Of a stretch of 64,000 nt of DNA, positions 48,002-59,309 are shown one piece after another. The translations under genes and the position numbers were made by a program. Source of the DNA: Kondoa malvinella (Eukaryota > Basidiomycota > Agaricostilbomycetes > Agaricostilbales > Kondoaceae). Below the pieces are notes generated by a model, which saw nothing but the letters and a program-made list of their open reading frames with translations, did not search any database and was not told where the DNA came from. Location of the stretch: positions 1,040,805 through 1,104,804 of the forward strand of contig BCIM01000001.1 of assembly GCA_039545315.1 (NCBI GenBank), given 5' to 3'. The stretch's first letter is position 1. Each line of letters starts with the position of its first letter.

Positions 48002-48831
48002 TCATTCTAGCTGCTTCGCTTCACCTGTCCATAGCAGCCATCTGTATAGCGCTATGCCCAGAGGAACTGTCGCATTGTTCTTGAGCAACGCGTATGTAGC
48101 CTGCGGTTGTGTCTCAACAAGCGACAACACTTGCTGAACAGCCGGTAATTGATCTGCCTCTTCCTCTGACGGATTGGCAAAGATCGCCGACAGGTTGTAC
48201 ACTGGCAGGTCTGGTCGACTTGTAAACTCGGATAGATGCGGTTTGCTAAAGGGTTTCACCGAAGCAGGATCTTCCGGTAGACTGCGAAGGAGAGCGCTTG
48301 CTGGATCTTCGTGCGATAGGACCTTGATCCATTTCTTATCCAGGTGGTAGAACTCTTGAGCGATTCTGCGACGGAGTTGAGCTTGCACCAAGTCGATCAA
48401 AGACGGGATGAGAGCAGATTTAGGATAAAAGCGTTTCAAGTCAGCGCCTGCTTGAACGTAAGCTCAGCATAGGCGACATCGTCTTACTGACCTTTGCCTG
48501 CGATTAGAGCAGACTCGAAAGTTTCGCGAGCACAGGTAAGGTAGTTTGACCTCGAAGAGACTGGTTTGCTGGACTGCGAATGCAGCAGGTTGTGAGGAAC
48601 GACGTAGGACTGGCCAGATGCCGATGTCGCAGAATGCAGAGGAATGAGGAAGTCTAGAGTAGCAAGTAAGAACAGACAGATGCATGCTTTCAAACGAGAA
48701 ACCTCTTGGGAGATGCAAGCCGGTGTGCACACAGACGCGCAGAGGAGAGGATAGCATACGCTCTGAGGTAAGGAGTGAATCAGGAGACCTGTATAGGCAG
48801 CGTAGACAGCACAGACGATATGGACTGGCAT
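48002..48831 (-). CDS. Hypothetical protein with hydrophobic N-terminus
   Basis: I do not recognise the family. The start MPVHIVCAVYAAYTGLLIHS at 48831 opens a cysteine-rich, hydrophobic N-terminal part including CICLFLLATLDFLIPL. A splice near 48445-48487 joins ESALIAGKAGADLKRFYP to a helical C-terminal half: LIPSLIDLVQAQLRRRIAQE, KKWIKVLSHEDPASALLRSL, LPAVQQVLSLVETQPQATYA and PLGIALYRWLLWTG. The end is GEAKQLE at 48002. The C-terminal half reads as genuine protein. The N-terminal frame is less sure because another frame (ATG at 48844) is also open. It is probably membrane-associated. Confidence 0.55.
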
Positions 48832-49074
48832 GCTTCAGAGGCATCTCGAAGTCTCAAGCGAGACAAGTTTATCAGGCAGTATGAGCGCGTCTTGCTGATA
48901 GTCGACTAGCTGAGCAGCTCATGTATTCGCCTTCATTGACAATCCGACAGGCTGCAGACTTCGCAGAAATCGCTGTTACGGAAGAAGGACGTTACAGTTA
49001 CAGTTACACTTTCGAAAAGCAGTTTGTATTCGATACAAGCATACTATCCTACAGCTAGCGATTGCGCAGTGCAA

Positions 49075-50942
49075 TTACTTTTGACCATGACCCTTGATAG
49101 CTGAACCAGCCTGTGGGAAATCGAATGTACCTGTGAAGACACCATTTTCAGCAGCATACAAGGCTCGGAGCCACTGTACTGACCAGCGAAGTTCATAAGG
49201 AAGGTGGTCTCGCCTCCATTGGTGGTAGGGTCTTGACCGATGAAGCTATACTCGAAAGTCAGTCGCTAACTTCCTCGGCATCAGAAGAAACTCACTTCAT
49301 TGGGAAGCCGATGTCGAAGCTGCTTCCACTTTCTAGAGTCTTGATGTGTTCGGGCGTAAGCTGACAGAAGGCTTGAGTGATGACTCGATCAGGGCTGAAG
49401 TATAGCTCACCGTGATTTTCAAGGAGTCAATGTTGCTCATGAGATGCTCGACCTTACGTCCACCGCTACACAGTACATGAGCAGAGTAACGCACAGGGAA
49501 GATAGGACGTACACGATAGGGAAGACATAAGGCACCTTCTGCTGAACGTACGCGAGCGCGACGGCTTGAATGCCAACGCCCAACTCTTTAGCGACCTTGT
49601 CCAAGTTTTCGCTGACGCGAACTTGGTCTTCGGTCTGTTTGTCATTGCCCATCATGCTGCGCAAACCTTCACCAGCATTTTTGCGCTCTTCCAACTGCTC
49701 TTTTGTCTGGAATTTCCCACCGCCGATAGCATCTGTACAGCAATCAGGGTACTCGCCCAGAGCTGCTGAGCTTGTAGCTTACCCCAAGGCGCGATCTGTG
49801 ACGAGAGTTCAACATGACATCGCAGCAACAATATAGTACGTACAGCCATTCCTTCGTGTCTGACCATAGGGATGATTTCCCTCTCAAGGTCACGAATGAG
49901 GACATTCCACCGTCCTTGGTAGATGACGAAAGCTGAACCAAAGTACGTTAGCGAAGATCCATTCCAAGCTATGGAAACTCACGAGACAAGCCATGATCGC
50001 GAGCGTATCTGTTTGCGCTTGAAACGACCCAGGCGGGTGTGTCGCTAATGCCTAGATAGAGCACTTTTCCAGACTTGACGAGGTTGTTGAGGCCAATCAT
50101 CTAGGTTAGAATGAGCGATTGCCAATACACAGATCACTTGTACGTACGATCTCTTCAATGCTGCTAGTCCAGTCATACCAATGTAGATACAAAATATCGA
50201 CTGCCCAAACGTAACTTGAGCAAAACGAAGTTCAGGCGGCAAGCGGTAGACGCACTGTAACTAGTTTGTAGCTTCTTCAAGGAAGCTTCCACACTGAGGT
50301 TCATGCTCTTGACGCTGTTGCCGCAGTAGTTTGCGCGAATGTTTTTTGCATCAGGCTTGTACATGGTAGTGAACTCTATCTGTTGCATCAGATCTGGGTA
50401 CAAATGCAAGAAGAGAGCGACACACTGGTAGCAATGACCATTTCGTCACGGTTTTGGCGCTTCTGCATCCACTCGCCAATGTATTGCTCGCTCTGGCCGT
50501 CTTGATAGTTGCTGTGAAGTATAACATGAGCAATTGTATGTGCTAGACTGCGCAAATTACTTTGCTGTGTCGATAGTATTGCCTCCGGCACTACACCAAG
50601 TGCATCAGCATCAACCATCACGAGGACGGCGACCGCTCACTCGTAGAAAGCATCAAGTAGCTTGAAGCTCTTCTCCTTGTCCATGGTACCCATGACTTAA
50701 GTAATCGTCAGCGGGCCGAGAGATGCGGAAGCTAGAACTTGGAAGACCTACAGCTACTCCATGCATCTCCAATAGACATGGCTCCGAGCTGCAGAGGTGA
50801 GACGCGCAGGCCGCATGATGGTGACAAGACTCTAAGGCGGCCTAGAGGAGTTGCTGGCCCGCTATTGATGGGACGAGGTATATCAGCCGAGAGGACGAGC
50901 AGTCGAATGTCGGACTTACGGTGCAGGTGCGAAAGTTGACAT
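49075..50942 (-). CDS. Aryl-alcohol dehydrogenase-type aldo/keto reductase
   Basis: NADPH-dependent aldo/keto reductase of the fungal AAD group, about 375 residues over some ten exons. The short first exon MSTFAPAP at 50942 splices to [20 protein letters not shown]. Typical blocks follow: [40 protein letters not shown] (catalytic Asp and Tyr), VIATKFTTMY (catalytic Lys, across an intron near 50400), [18 protein letters not shown] (the HWYD segment), [10 protein letters not shown] and [17 protein letters not shown]. The cofactor end is [20 protein letters not shown]. It ends SAIKGHGQK at 49075. AAD enzymes reduce aromatic aldehydes or ketones; the physiological substrate here is not evident. 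It shares a 260-bp divergent promoter with the kinase gene. Confidence 0.9.
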
Positions 50943-51204
50943 GCTATCTGTATTGTTGTATGAAATAAGAAGAGAACACGAGAGTGATGGTCAGAAGCAA
51001 GGAGGGCTGTCCATTCAGCAGGCATCGTCATACCCCGTTTCGCCGAAAATGATGCCGAACGCGTCGCCAGCGCTGAAGAGCAGAGACATAGACACAGGCT
51101 GCAGAGATTGAATACAGCGAACAGGAGAGCAGGGCCCAGTGGAACGCGTTCGAATGTGCGCGAGCCGAATAGACGTTTGAGCTCTGTCATCCATGTCGAG
51201 GTGA

Positions 51205-53182
51205 ATGAACACATGGCAGCAGCGGCGAGATAGACTAGAGGATCTGCTCGACCTGCGCGATGATGACCTGGACCGACGCTTCGATGACAAGCAAACAGGC
51301 GAAGTCGCTCAATTATGTCTTCACCCGAAAAAGGATTTCAGAGCACTAGAGACCCTCGTACAAACACCTCAGAGTTCTGTTTGCTTCGTCTCAACACCGC
51401 TAGCGAGAAATGGATCAGTCTTTGTGCGGAAATCGGTCACCAAACAATGGGCGGACCGAATGAAAGGAGTAGGGTCCTCAAGCATGTGTCTTCGCATATC
51501 GCTGACCGTATGGGTGCAGCAAACCTCGCCTTTGCTCGAGCGAAAAATCCTACTTGAAGCGTCAAAAGCGTCGAGGCATGACATACCGAAACTGCTCTGT
51601 GCTCTGGCAGACGCAGAATCGCTCTACATCTTCCTCGAGTATGCTGCTCGTGGTAGTCTATGGGACCTCATGGAGTCTTCAGTCAACGGACTACTGGACG
51701 AGGATGTGTTGCGACCTTGGATCAAGCAAAGTGTTCTAGCTTTGGCTTGGCTGCATTCCGCTGGCTGGGTTCATCGGTACGTGTCTGTAAACCAGCCCTG
51801 TACGGCTGCTAAGACACTTTTATTAGTGACATCAAACCGCACAATATGCTCATCACTTTGGCCAATACCATCCAGATTACCGACTTTGGCAGTGCTGCTC
51901 CGCTGCAAGGGTCATCTCGCAAAGTACCACAGACATACTGCACATGTGTCGTTGGTACCATCGTAAGCTAACCAGTCGCGTCGTGTGCTATGTTGACCAG
52001 CTTTTAGGACTACATCCCACCGGAAGTGCTGCTTGCCCATCAAGATGCTCTTGCCTTGATGGATTTATCATCAGCAGTCTCTCCCGAACCTCTACATATC
52101 GAGGAAGACGACATGTCAAATCTTGACTCCCGTATCGATTCTTGGAGTCTAGGTGTTGTGCTGTACGAAGTGGGCTTCCTCTACTGTCTCTCGCCTCCAG
52201 TGCTTATGGATTGTATTGTATGATAGGCTCTGTATGGCGAAGCGCCCTTCTTTCACGAAGCTGTGGCAGCCACCTATCAGAATATCTTGGATCATACAGT
52301 CAGTTGAGGTGTTGACTTTGGGCTAAAGCTCAATAATAGACACGACATTGGACTGACAGGACACACTCGAATACCCTGATCGACCTGATCTTGATGTCTC
52401 GTCTGAGTGTCTCGACTTTATGCAAAGGTTGGTGGTCTAAAAGGCATGGAATCACGCTGATCTCTGGGATAGCTGTCTAGTCGACCAAGAACAGCGCTCA
52501 ACTATGCTCACACTAGAATGTCATCCCTTCTTAGCATCATCACAAGGTAAGATCACGTGCATTTAAGCTGACGAGTACTACTAATCGTAACTCAGGTACA
52601 CCTATCAACACATTACCACCCATTCGATACCCAAAGAATCCCTTATCAGCATCCAAAACATTTAGCTCTACCCAATCACGACCCTTCGACTTTTCAATGT
52701 TCTTTTCGTCACCCGGTCTCAATGCTCTACGCCAGAGTCGGGCCAGCCGCTCTCCTTCCGTCCCAAAAAATCAACCTACCTCTTGGGCTGGCTTCACCTA
52801 CCTCCCACCAGGCAACATCTTCTCCCTACCCGAATTCGCACCTCTACCACCTCCGCCGATCTTGAAGAAATCACCTAGTCCAATGTCTTTCGTCACGCCT
52901 GCTAGACTTGGTCGACCTGATATAGGCACTACGACTACAGCAAGGAAGAAACGGCCTGTGACGGATCTGCAGGCGTTCGCACAGACGCTAGAGTATGGTG
53001 TGTTGAGCGTCAAGAAACGGATGAGCGCTTCAAGATCTCGATCACCTAGGCCTGTATCGCCTGTCTTTGTAGAGGAGAAGCCAGAGGATAAATGGGATGT
53101 GTTGGATCGTCGGCAGCAGAAGTTGTTGGATGAGCTAGATGGACTAGAGTTGCGCTATAGGGGTTTGTTGGCTAGGCGATAA
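51205..53182 (+). CDS. DMPK/citron-like AGC protein kinase with degenerate glycine loop
   Basis: Ser/Thr kinase of about 530 residues. The N-terminus [20 protein letters not shown] and [20 protein letters not shown] aligns with the start of DMPK/MRCK/citron kinases, but the GxGxxG loop is absent (residues 51-62). The lysine of subdomain II is K76 in [20 protein letters not shown] supplies the alpha-C glutamate. HRDIKPHN forms across an intron at about 51780, DFGSAAP is intact, and GTIDYIPPEV is the APE region. An insert of about 40 residues (through [11 protein letters not shown]) precedes [11 protein letters not shown], then YGEAPFF and ECHPFL. The C-terminus is Pro/Ser-rich and ends in a probable coiled coil ([20 protein letters not shown]). 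This type often acts under Rho or Cdc42 in polarity or cytokinesis; that is inference here. Confidence 0.83.
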
Positions 53183-53277
53183 CTTGTGCATCTGTCTATA
53201 CTGTCACCAGTGGCCAGTCTTCTTCGTCATTCCAACAAAAATATTCTCTCGAAGCTTCTTGCATTACAACCGTAAAA

Positions 53278-54592
53278 ATGACTACTACACATCCTCCTGT
53301 ATGTATAGCGCTGCGGGCTGTCGCATATAATTGACCAGGCTCTCAGGTTACATGGGCGCAACGCTCAAGCGATAGCGAAGCTGAAAAGAACAGTGAGCAG
53401 AAGTTGCATGATGCACGAGTATTTTTTGCTCAGATCTGCTTTCTTTACAGTCCTATTCGTCACTCTGGTCATTCGTTAGTTCTCACACTTGGCAGCCAAC
53501 TGGACACAGAAGGTTGATGTGTCGTAAAATAGCGGATCTCGAGGCTGGATACAAGCTTGAATTTCCAGATGGCAAGAAGCTCGTGTTCGAGGGCAAGTCC
53601 AAGTTAGACAAGAACAAGACTTACGCGCTTGATCTGGAGCTATACGCCGAAGTCGAGGCTGATGCTGACAAGAGGAAAGAAGCTCTTAATGGCAAAGACC
53701 TGAGCTTGGTCCTGACGAAAAAGGGTGTGTCCAAAGCACCTGTGTCAGAGTCATTCTGATACCCAGGCCCTGGTGCACAGTCCTCGCTGAAGAATTCTGG
53801 CCGAGACTATCAAAGGACAAGAGAGTCGCTTTCATCAAGACTGACTTCTCCAAGGTGAGAGGGAAGTAGTCGTGTCCGGCCTTGAGCTGATCACCTTCTT
53901 TTTTCATCACAGTGGGTAGATGAAGACGAGCGTGCGCAATCTCGATTGTCATTATGGTTGCACATATTGACGTGAGGGCTTGCACACAGAGGACGGCGCA
54001 CCAGAACCAGTTCAAGACCAAGCCGGACCAGGTGACAACATGGACATGGCCTCGATGATGCAGCGTAAGTAGTCCCTTTCCTTACTATCTTGATCTCGCT
54101 CATGTCTATGTATGCAGAGATGGGCGGAAACAACACGGGCCAAGGAGGGTAAGCTCTTGCCCATTGTTTCACTTGGAATTACAGTTGACGATAATTCACA
54201 GAATGGGCGGGTCAGTCTAAATTCTCAAGATCTGCGGTCTGGTCTCACGTAATGTATCTCTAGCATGGACATGGAAGCTCTAATGAAGCAAATGGGCCAA
54301 GGAGGAGGAATGGGCGGTGCTGGTGGTATGCCTGACTTCTCAAAGATGGGCGGCATGGGCGGTATGGGTGGAGACGATGAAGATGATGATGACGTACGTT
54401 TGGTACACTTTCAGCTCGCAGAGTGCTGAAGAGGCCACTTCGTACAGATGCCTCCGCTAGAGAATGCCGGGCCCGAAGGCAAAGGCAAAGCAAAGGCTGC
54501 AGCGGATGACGAGTGAGTTTTTCTTTTTACAATGCTACTTCGCGGACTGATTGTGTATCAGCGACGACGATGACATGCCTCCCCTCGAGTAA
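53278..54592 (+). CDS. SBA1: Hsp90 co-chaperone p23/Sba1
   Basis: Reconstructed from about ten small exons, roughly 210 residues. The start MTTTHPPVTWAQRSSDSEAE at 53278 joins KNILFVTLVIPDLEAGYKLE across introns, which is the CS-domain core. Then YALDLELYAEVEADADKR, GKDLSLVLTKK and the p23 signature EEFWPRLSKDKRVAFIKTDF with SKWVDEDE appear. The C-terminal tail is Gly/Met-rich (MGQGGGMGGAGGMPDFSKMG) and ends in acidic DDDDMPPLE. p23 binds the ATP-bound Hsp90 dimer and stabilises client complexes. The tail with repeated MPPLE motifs (MPPLENAG and the terminal MPPLE) is usual for fungal Sba1. Confidence 0.93.
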
Positions 54593-54819
54593 GCGCGGTC
54601 AAAGTATAGCCTCCAAACAACCGCATGCTGTCATTTGACAATCTCTTGGGAAACGAAAGGAAGGAAACTAAAATCGCATAATCTTGCATTGTGAACAATT
54701 TAGAAAAGCTCTATCGTCACACAGCATCGTTGATACTATGACGAATGAGGGCGGCAGCAAGCTCTGACTGAGAGTATGTGAAAGTATGTGCATTGCCAAC
54801 CAAATACAGCCGAAGCTCT

Positions 54820-55447
54820 CTATGCCGACTCGCCCGCCAAGTGACCTGTGAGGACCATAGTCACAATCTGCACATTGGCCGAGACCGTTTTCACCAGACT
54901 TACCAGCCTTCGAGTTGTAGTACTCGTTCTTCTTTCCCGCCCATTGCATGACGACGTATGCTGTACATCGAATTCAAGCTCGGGAGCTGTCATACAGCAA
55001 CGAGAAAGAGAGACGCACCGATCACGAAAGGAGGAACGACATAAGGGACCTGCTTTAGGACTCTGGTGGTACCTTGGAAGAGCGAGTGCTTGAAAGCGCC
55101 TTGCATTGGGTTTTGGCGGTATTCAGAGAGGGCTGTTCATGCCAGTTGTCTGTGAGTCTCATGAGCAGACAAGAAAGCAAGGGGACGAACAATATTGAGT
55201 AATGCGCTTTTGTGGTAGACCTCCCACTGAGGACTTGTTAGCTTGCTTGTATGTGGAGGGAGAGAAGAGCTTACTGTCACCCCACCAGCCCATCTATCTG
55301 GATTATCAGAGGAGAACTGTATTATAGCCACAGACATACGAATTTCTTGCCTGTTCGACCCTTATGCATGAGCGGCATTAAAGCAGCGGATACGAAAGAT
55401 TACGAACCAGTTGGCATACCGCTTTGATTGACTGCAGTTGACCTCAT
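54820..55447 (-). CDS. QCR8: Cytochrome bc1 complex subunit 8 (QCR8)
   Basis: Small inner-membrane subunit of respiratory complex III, about 100 residues, split into seven exons. Joined in order: MRSTAVNQSGMPTGKKFMGW, WGDMGGLPQKRITQYSLSEY, RQNPMQGAFKHSLFQGTTRV, then the membrane helix VPYVVPPFVIAYVVMQWAGK and KNEYYNSKAGHLAGESA. Six introns of roughly 45-65 nt are required, and each restores the family sequence in frame. Two of them use the donor GTTCGT (first bases at 55407 and 55199). The start at 55447 is the only ATG that reads into the conserved block. It is head-to-head with the methyltransferase gene. Confidence 0.93.
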
Positions 55448-56075
55448 CTTGATCTAGTCTATCGAGCAAGAAATTGAGTGAGAATGCTTTCTTGCGATGT
55501 TTGGCAGATATTTCGGCAGAGAAGTGTCAGAACGAGTCGAAACACAGTGCAATAGCAGCATAGACTTCTGCTCTAGCCAGCCGTAGCGTAGGGCCTGGCA
55601 GCGAGAGATGAAAGTGGCCAAGGGCACCGGTAGACGAGATTTTTGATCTCTCGTTGACGCTGGTATATTCGCATTGCGGGTATCTCGCAGGACGTTTGTA
55701 GATCTGTATTGTAGCGCTACTCACTGTTTTGACTGAAGATGGTGGAAATAAGCAACCCGACTCGGATTCGACCGCTGTTGTCCTACAGCCGCCTCTCGCC
55801 TGTCCAATATGGCTATATTCACAATAGTGCTGCCATGCATCAAGCTCGATGGAAGCAACAAAGGCCTGGCCTCTGTCATGCGGATCTGAATTTGCTCTCG
55901 GACCTCTTTGAGCTCAATCCCCTTTTGTTTCCGTTTGCTCTCTTTCTCTCTCTCTTCCGTGCTTGAATCGAACAAACTCATATTCGCCTGAACCGTCTCG
56001 CTACTTCGCTCGCTGGTCCATGATCGCTGGTCCTTTTGCCTAATCCAGCACTTATTGAGCACCTCTTTTGTCAAG
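55448..56075. other. Divergent promoter region
   Basis: About 630 bp between QCR8 and the methyltransferase. A strong pyrimidine tract (TCTCTTTCTCTCTCTCTT, about 55938-55956) lies about 120 bp before the methyltransferase start, as in many fungal promoters. No gene is supported. Confidence 0.5.
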
Positions 56076-57940
56076 ATGACTCCAATACCCAGGCATTCCG
56101 TTGATATCCAGGTCAATCCCTTGACTCCTACTGCCCGTAAAAGACATCAAGAGAGTTTACAAGCTTCTCCAGCTCTAAGTGAAGGCACTTCTATCGCTTC
56201 TTCAGACGGTCCCGCTACGCCTAAATCAACCTTTATGGCTTCCCCTCAGATCGGATCTGGACTAGGGAAAGAAACAAGTTGGTCTACTCTTGATAGCGAA
56301 TATTCAAACTTCTCTGGTTTCTCGAGCAAAACTGTCCAAAGCAATACTACTGCTTCTACGCAATCTTCTCCACAGCAACGCTCTCATGTTACGAACAATA
56401 GACTGTCTACCTTTTCTCCTTCGCAACAATTTCAGGATGATGATAGCACGGCCTCCACTCATGCTCAGGACTCGAGGGTTGGTGGAGGTGAAGGGATAGA
56501 CTGGTTCAAGATCAAGTCTGGGAAGCGTCACGTACCTTTGCCGATGAAAGAAGCGCCGTACCTGCTAGGCTATGAGAAGAGCGTCGATACATGGTGCGTG
56601 CCCATCGAGTATGGCAAATTTGTCCTCCTTACAAAGTATATTCGCACAGGGCTAGTACAGTCAATTGTATCTTTCAACAAGTTTTTGGCTCATCAACATA
56701 TACACATTCGCCAAAACGAACATCAGAAGACGTCTCGTCCTACGGCCGCAAAGTCACTCGACCATCAATCGGCAGTTCAACCGCCTCAACCAAACCTTCT
56801 ACACCTAAAAGAGTACTCGACCTCGGATGTGGCTATGCAGGCAATTGGATCAGCCAAGCAGCCCAAGAATGGCCCAGCGCAACATTTATCGGTCTAGATC
56901 TAGCGCCTAACCTCATCCCGCTCGAGCATCTACCTGAATCTATCCGGAACCGCATCTCTTTCGTCCAAGCAAACTTTTTATCGGACCGACTGCCTTTCCA
57001 AGATGGTGAATTCGATTTCGTTCGATTAAGTTTGTTAGGCTGTGCCGTACCTGAGAGCGGGTGGAATGATTTGATAGAGGAAGCGAGTCGAGTGTGCAGT
57101 GATGAGGGGAATGTCGAGGTATTGGACTGGAATAGTCAGAGCACGAGCGGGATGAGTGGGAAAGTCGACGAAGAGGCGCTGAGGCAAGATGTGTACAGCA
57201 TGAATCTCAAGAGTGCTTATGTTGATCTGTAAGTCGGGCGAATCGTTATCAGCCTCGAGCTGATTCCAGGTTCCGCCCCGATTTACAGTGCGGCTCATTC
57301 ATCATTGGACGCGCGTCTTCTTTCGCCTTATCCACTATCAACAATACCTACTGCGCTAGTACTCGGTCTCAAAGATGTGCACTCGACAGGCGTTATGCAG
57401 TTCTCATCAGGATCAGATCTCTCTCGATCACCAAAATCCACAAATCGCTATGCCACAGCTTTGGACGATACCGCCATCCGAGTCCTGGCGCATACTCATA
57501 TTAACCGCTTCGTCTCGATTTCAGACATTTACCATCAAGACCTTATCGCCGAGCACCCAGAAGCAAACATCTCGCTCAAAGACTCTGAGGCAATGTATCA
57601 AGCTTGGCGGAAAGAGAAACTGCATTCAGTCAATATGGCTGGTCTGCTTGAAGAAACCTTTGGCTGGACATGCGGTTTCGATACTAAAAGCGAAACCCTC
57701 GTCTCGCATAACGTGCACGCGCTCAACCGAGAACACGAGTCGGCTCAAATTCGAGCGGATATAGAACAAGACGCCGCTACTAGTGCGACTGTGACAGAAT
57801 TGAGAAAGAAGATCAGAGAAGCAGAAGTGGAATTAGCTGCGGTGCGAAAAAGGCTGGGTAAAGGCGAAGCAGTGAGCTCGATTGTATCTGAAGGTTCGGG
57901 AATGGAGATCGCGGCTTTCGTTGGGAAACCTAGGCGGTAG
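56076..57940 (+). CDS. SAM-dependent class I methyltransferase
   Basis: About 560 residues. The start MTPIPRHSVDIQVNPLTPTA at 56076 heads a Ser/Thr-rich disordered N-terminus. The exon ending GYEKSVDTW joins ASTVNCIFQQVFGSS over an intron at about 56593-56648. The methyltransferase core follows: RVLDLGCGYAGNWISQAAQE (motif I), ATFIGLDLAPNLIPLEHLPE (acidic end of strand 2), FVQANFLSDRLPFQDGEFDF (motif III region) and VRLSLLGCAVPESGWNDLIE. A second intron near 57230-57292 leads to a helical C-terminal region ending IAAFVGKPRR, with a coiled segment near ELRKKIREAEVELAAVRKRL. The substrate is unknown. The layout is shared by many fungal proteins annotated only as methyltransferases. Confidence 0.82.
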
Positions 57941-58108
57941 CGGTGTTTCGTAGGCAGTGAGTGTGAGGACCACGTTGGTGTGGACGCTTATCCGTGAATG
58001 CAGTGCAAGGGTGTATGTTATGCTAATTGTACAAGAATTGCGATGCTATATGAAGTGCTGGGTAACATGCTACCTGAGCTTTTGTGGTTGTTTTATCTTT
58101 TGCTGTTC

Positions 58109-59309
58109 TCATCCTCGTAAACACTTGATGACCCTTGCATGTCGCTGAATTTCGACCAGCAGCTCGTCCAGAGTCTTGCCAAAAGGATCGAATGTTTCGC
58201 GATCTTTGTGCGGGATCAGCTAGGATGCCAGAAGGCAACGTGAGGTCGACTCACAGCCATCTGAATACACTGCTTTGATGTAGCAACCCGTTGATTTGTC
58301 CGTCAGAAGCGTTGTCGTAATCTTTGGTGGTGGGAATTTACGTTCTGGTGTAGTAGGTGCAGAACGAGACGTAGTGAAATGACCTGGCTGAGGCGGAGCT
58401 TTCGATGTGCCGAGTTGTAAGGGAGGTCCAGGTTCTGAAAGACGTCGTAATCGGACGACTAGTTGTCTGCTGATGTTGCAACTTGGCAGAGAGGGAGCCC
58501 AAGCGACTTCCATTTCGGTGATGTAGGCTTTGCACATGAGATTCGTAGGCATTTCAGGACTTGGCAAAGCTGGTGAATCTGGTGAAGGCGGTGAATGGAA
58601 ACCGCTGCTGTTGGTTTTGCTTTTAGTAGATGATGTGGATGCAGATGCTGTTGTTGTGGAAGATGCTGTTGATGTGGGAGTTTGTGAAAAGTGAAGATAA
58701 TTTGCGATAGTTGTGGATAGTGATGCCAAGCTGAAGGCTCGAAGGCGCCTTTTGTTTTGGTGTTCTGTTGCGTCCTGATTGAGTAGAATGAGTGGATGCC
58801 ATTGCGGCTGAAGAGTACGCTTTACCTCTATGGATGCTTTTGTATTCGAAGCTAGCGCAAGCTCGTCATCAGCTACTGAAACGTCGGGGCTAGCAGGGGC
58901 AGATTGAGCTTGAGCAAAGGACATGTCCAACAGAGGTGTACTGCTCAAGCCGTCAGTATGACCTAGGTACAGCCTCGTGTCTTGCTTACGATGGTTCTGA
59001 CTTGTGAGTGATCTTTCGCCCTGCTGATCCCTCCCATTGACGCGAGCGCTTGAAGTCAATCAAGTCTGCAGACTTGAGCGAGCCAAGAGAAGGACGGCGA
59101 GGTGATTCCGAGTAGGTATCCGCGTCAACATCAAAATGATCCAGGTCGGGAAGCGACAGCGGAAGAGGGCAGGAAGGAGTTCGCCTGAGCAAGGGATTAG
59201 GCGAATGGACCTGAGAGTCTTGAAGGATCTCTTGAGCTGAATATTCTCGTTCTGAAGCATCTTGCGCGAGAGCTGAAAGCACGGCTTGAGAGAGGTCCTC
59301 GCGATTCAT
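58109..59309 (-). CDS. Hypothetical protein with conserved C-terminal motif
   Basis: I do not recognise the family. The start MNREDLSQAVLSALAQDASE is at 59309. The first exon ends KITHKSEPS and joins TPLLDMSFAQAQSAPASPDV across an intron near 58940-58990. A Ser/Thr-rich middle follows. A more ordered region then has LMCKAYITEMEVAWAPSLPS, CNISRQLVVRLRRLSEPGPP and GCYIKALIPHKDRETFDPFG, and the end is KTLDELLVEIQRHARVIKCL. The last intron (about 58207-58258) is inferred from frame; without it the protein stops early with an unrelated tail. The ordered C-terminal block suggests a folded domain, but I cannot name it. Confidence 0.62.

Noticed and set aside
55739..55790. GGATTCGACC, which resembles a tRNA B box
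   Set aside because: No 5-bp stem forms around the loop on either strand, and no anticodon or acceptor stem is found.
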